From: Succinatimonas sp. UBA7265
GTDB lineage: Bacteria; Pseudomonadota; Gammaproteobacteria; Enterobacterales; Succinivibrionaceae
DNA length: 58,561 nt
Direction: 5' to 3'
Assembly: GCA_002473165.1 (NCBI GenBank)
Contig: DKSD01000016.1
Location: forward strand, 1-58,561
The notes below the pieces were generated by a model that was not told the DNA's origin, did not search any database, and worked only from the letters and a program-made list of their open reading frames with translations. The translations under genes were made by a program, and so were the position numbers. Positions 57,510 to 58,561 of this stretch are shown one piece after another. Position 1 is the stretch's first letter; each line of letters starts with the position of its first letter.

Positions 57510-58561
57510 TTAGTTTCTCGACAGCCTCAAAGGCTCAGGCGCCACGAACACCGGGTTGGGCACGTCGTTGCGCCGCACGATCTCAAGATCGCGGCTCGGA
57601 TCTTCATAGCGGTCATAGGCCAGCACCAGGGAGGGCATGACTGCCTCAGGCGTGTAGCTTACCGAGGCGCTGCCCAGAGCGTCAGCCTGCTCCGTGAGCT
57701 TGCGGTAGACGCAGGCGTAGGCGTCGGAGAGCGTGAGGTAGAGATCCGCGTCATCGTCACCGGTTAACATCATCTCGCGCTCAAGCGCGTTCAGCATGCC
57801 GTTGCGCACCGCCAGCACCTCATCGGCGCTCACGGTTACGCCGGAGACATCGCCGTTTGAATCGTATGCCGAGCCGATGAGCGTGGAAGCGCCCAGGGCG
57901 TTGCCCAGCATGGCAAGCCTGAACCCCTGCTCCATGGAACGCTCAGCCGCAAGCACGGCGTCATCGCTCGTTGAGCCTGACGGCACAACTTCATCCTCTG
58001 AGGCATGCTCCGAGAGCTTGGGCTCAGCAGCAGCTGAAACCGTTGAGCGCGAGGCAGTTCGCCAGTCGCGGACGTCATCGGCGAATTTGGCAATGCCCAC
58101 GGCTTCAAGCAAGTCGGTTCTGAGAACGTCGGCGCCGTTTGTCAGATCATCCTTGACCGCCACCGCGAGATCCGCAAGCGCCTCAGCCATGCCGAACAGC
58201 CTGGCAAACTGCGTGTCTTTAAGCACGCCGATGCAGCCGTAAGCCTGCTCCACAACCTGATCTGCAAAGTCGATGATGCCGTCGGGGCTAAAGTCGCCAA
58301 AGATCTTTTTGTAAAGCTCATCGGCAAGCTGCATGAGCCTGGCCGAGAAGTCGGGAACGGCCATCGGGTAGGCCAGCGAGCCCGCCTCGATGAACTTCAT
58401 CGAGAACGAGGCTTTGCCCAGGTTTATATCCCATGAGACCGTGGGCTGATCCGTGGGCGTAACAAGGATGCGCCCCAGCCACGGGTGCACAAGCACGTTC
58501 TTGGGCTGTCCGGTCTCACTGTCGACACTGGGCTTTTCAAACATGCCCATTACCTTAAGGC
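57510..58561 (-). CDS. Mu-like DNA circularization/tail protein (gpN/gp43-like), 5' end outside the window
   Basis: The frame is open to the right edge, so the true start lies beyond 58561. NVLVHPWLGRILVTPTDQPT followed by FSMKFIEAGS is the conserved stretch of the DNA-circularization N-terminal family (Mu gpN). At least 346 residues are visible; the middle is helical and the C-terminal part (about 230-320) ends SYTPEAVMPSLVLAYDRY...DLEIVRRNDVPNPVFVAPEPLRLSRN, typical of the family. In Mu gpN lies directly before gpP, and the same order holds here with two genes placed between. The gene looks intact where visible. Confidence 0.75.
   Translation of the reverse strand, partial: LKVMGMFEKPSVDSETGQPKNVLVHPWLGRILVTPTDQPTVSWDINLGKASFSMKFIEAGSLAYPMAVPDFSARLMQLADELYKKIFGDFSPDGIIDFADQVVEQAYGCIGVLKDTQFARLFGMAEALADLAVAVKDDLTNGADVLRTDLLEAVGIAKFADDVRDWRTASRSTVSAAAEPKLSEHASEDEVVPSGSTSDDAVLAAERSMEQGFRLAMLGNALGASTLIGSAYDSNGDVSGVTVSADEVLAVRNGMLNALEREMMLTGDDDADLYLTLSDAYACVYRKLTEQADALGSASVSYTPEAVMPSLVLAYDRYEDPSRDLEIVRRNDVPNPVFVAPEPLRLSRN

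Noticed and set aside
1..58561. CRISPR array or rRNA operon
   Set aside because: No regularly spaced repeats and no rRNA-like stretches were seen on either strand.

Overview
The window reads as a chromosome segment of a fermentative, anaerobic gammaproteobacterium. The best fit is a member of the Succinivibrionaceae (a Succinimonas- or Anaerobiospirillum-like organism); this is inferred from gene content and order, not from a search. Gammaproteobacterial marks are the blocks ybaB-recR-htpG-adk, cmk-rpsA-ihfB-lapA-lapB-pyrF and prmB-aroC, plus H-NS and IHF. Anaerobic marks are pflB/pflA, an oxygen-sensitive class I fumarase and a piece of an anaerobic ribonucleotide reductase. Less usual for this group are the class III (Firmicutes-type) fructose-1,6-bisphosphatase and a meso-diaminopimelate dehydrogenase. 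Coding DNA is GC-rich; the AAA-ATPase gene at 8743-10164 looks more AT-rich and foreign.

Layout. 1-4747: acetyltransferase, then ybaB-recR-htpG-adk with a clear heat-shock (sigma-32) promoter before htpG. 4748-8628: exported protein, isochorismatase-like hydrolase and two secreted cysteine-rich Sel1-repeat proteins joined by a GTGA overlap. 8743-13768 (minus): an AAA ATPase flanked by two copies of a ~49-bp hairpin repeat, next to mfd. 14254-18858: DUF6056-like membrane protein, small exported protein, ddh, and a second AAA ATPase preceded by a 41-bp palindrome. 18951-24968: fbp, pflB, pflA, methyltransferase. 24999-31381: membrane-anchored protein, glgX, a NadE whose glutaminase domain has lost catalytic residues, putP. 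31390-38295: membrane protein, a pseudo-ATPase directly behind the SRP RNA gene ffs, truB, acetyltransferase, hsp20, M18 aminopeptidase, ribA. 38503-40994: periplasmic binding protein plus GGDEF diguanylate cyclase. 41087-48231: cmk-rpsA, an inserted DUF115 gene, ihfB-lapAB-pyrF, hns. 48586-55798: small protein, prmB-aroC, coiled-coil membrane protein, fumarase, ogt, HD-domain protein, AEC permease.

55799-58561 is different: an integration scar. It holds, in order, a 24-bp tRNA-Ser 3' end without its tRNA, a short GC-rich structured remnant, the last ~50 codons of an anaerobic ribonucleotide reductase carrying the glycyl-radical loop, a truncated Mu-like gpP (baseplate hub) gene, a lipoprotein, a DUF2513 protein and a Mu-like DNA-circularization gene running off the right edge.

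The genes fit a mixed-acid/succinate lifestyle: glycogen use (glgX), gluconeogenesis (fbp), pyruvate cleavage (pflB/A) and fumarate formation (class I fumarase). No complete novel defence or mobile system is visible. The strongest leads are the AAA-ATPase cassette between duplicated terminators, the degenerate ATPase fused transcriptionally to ffs, and the mosaic at the right end.
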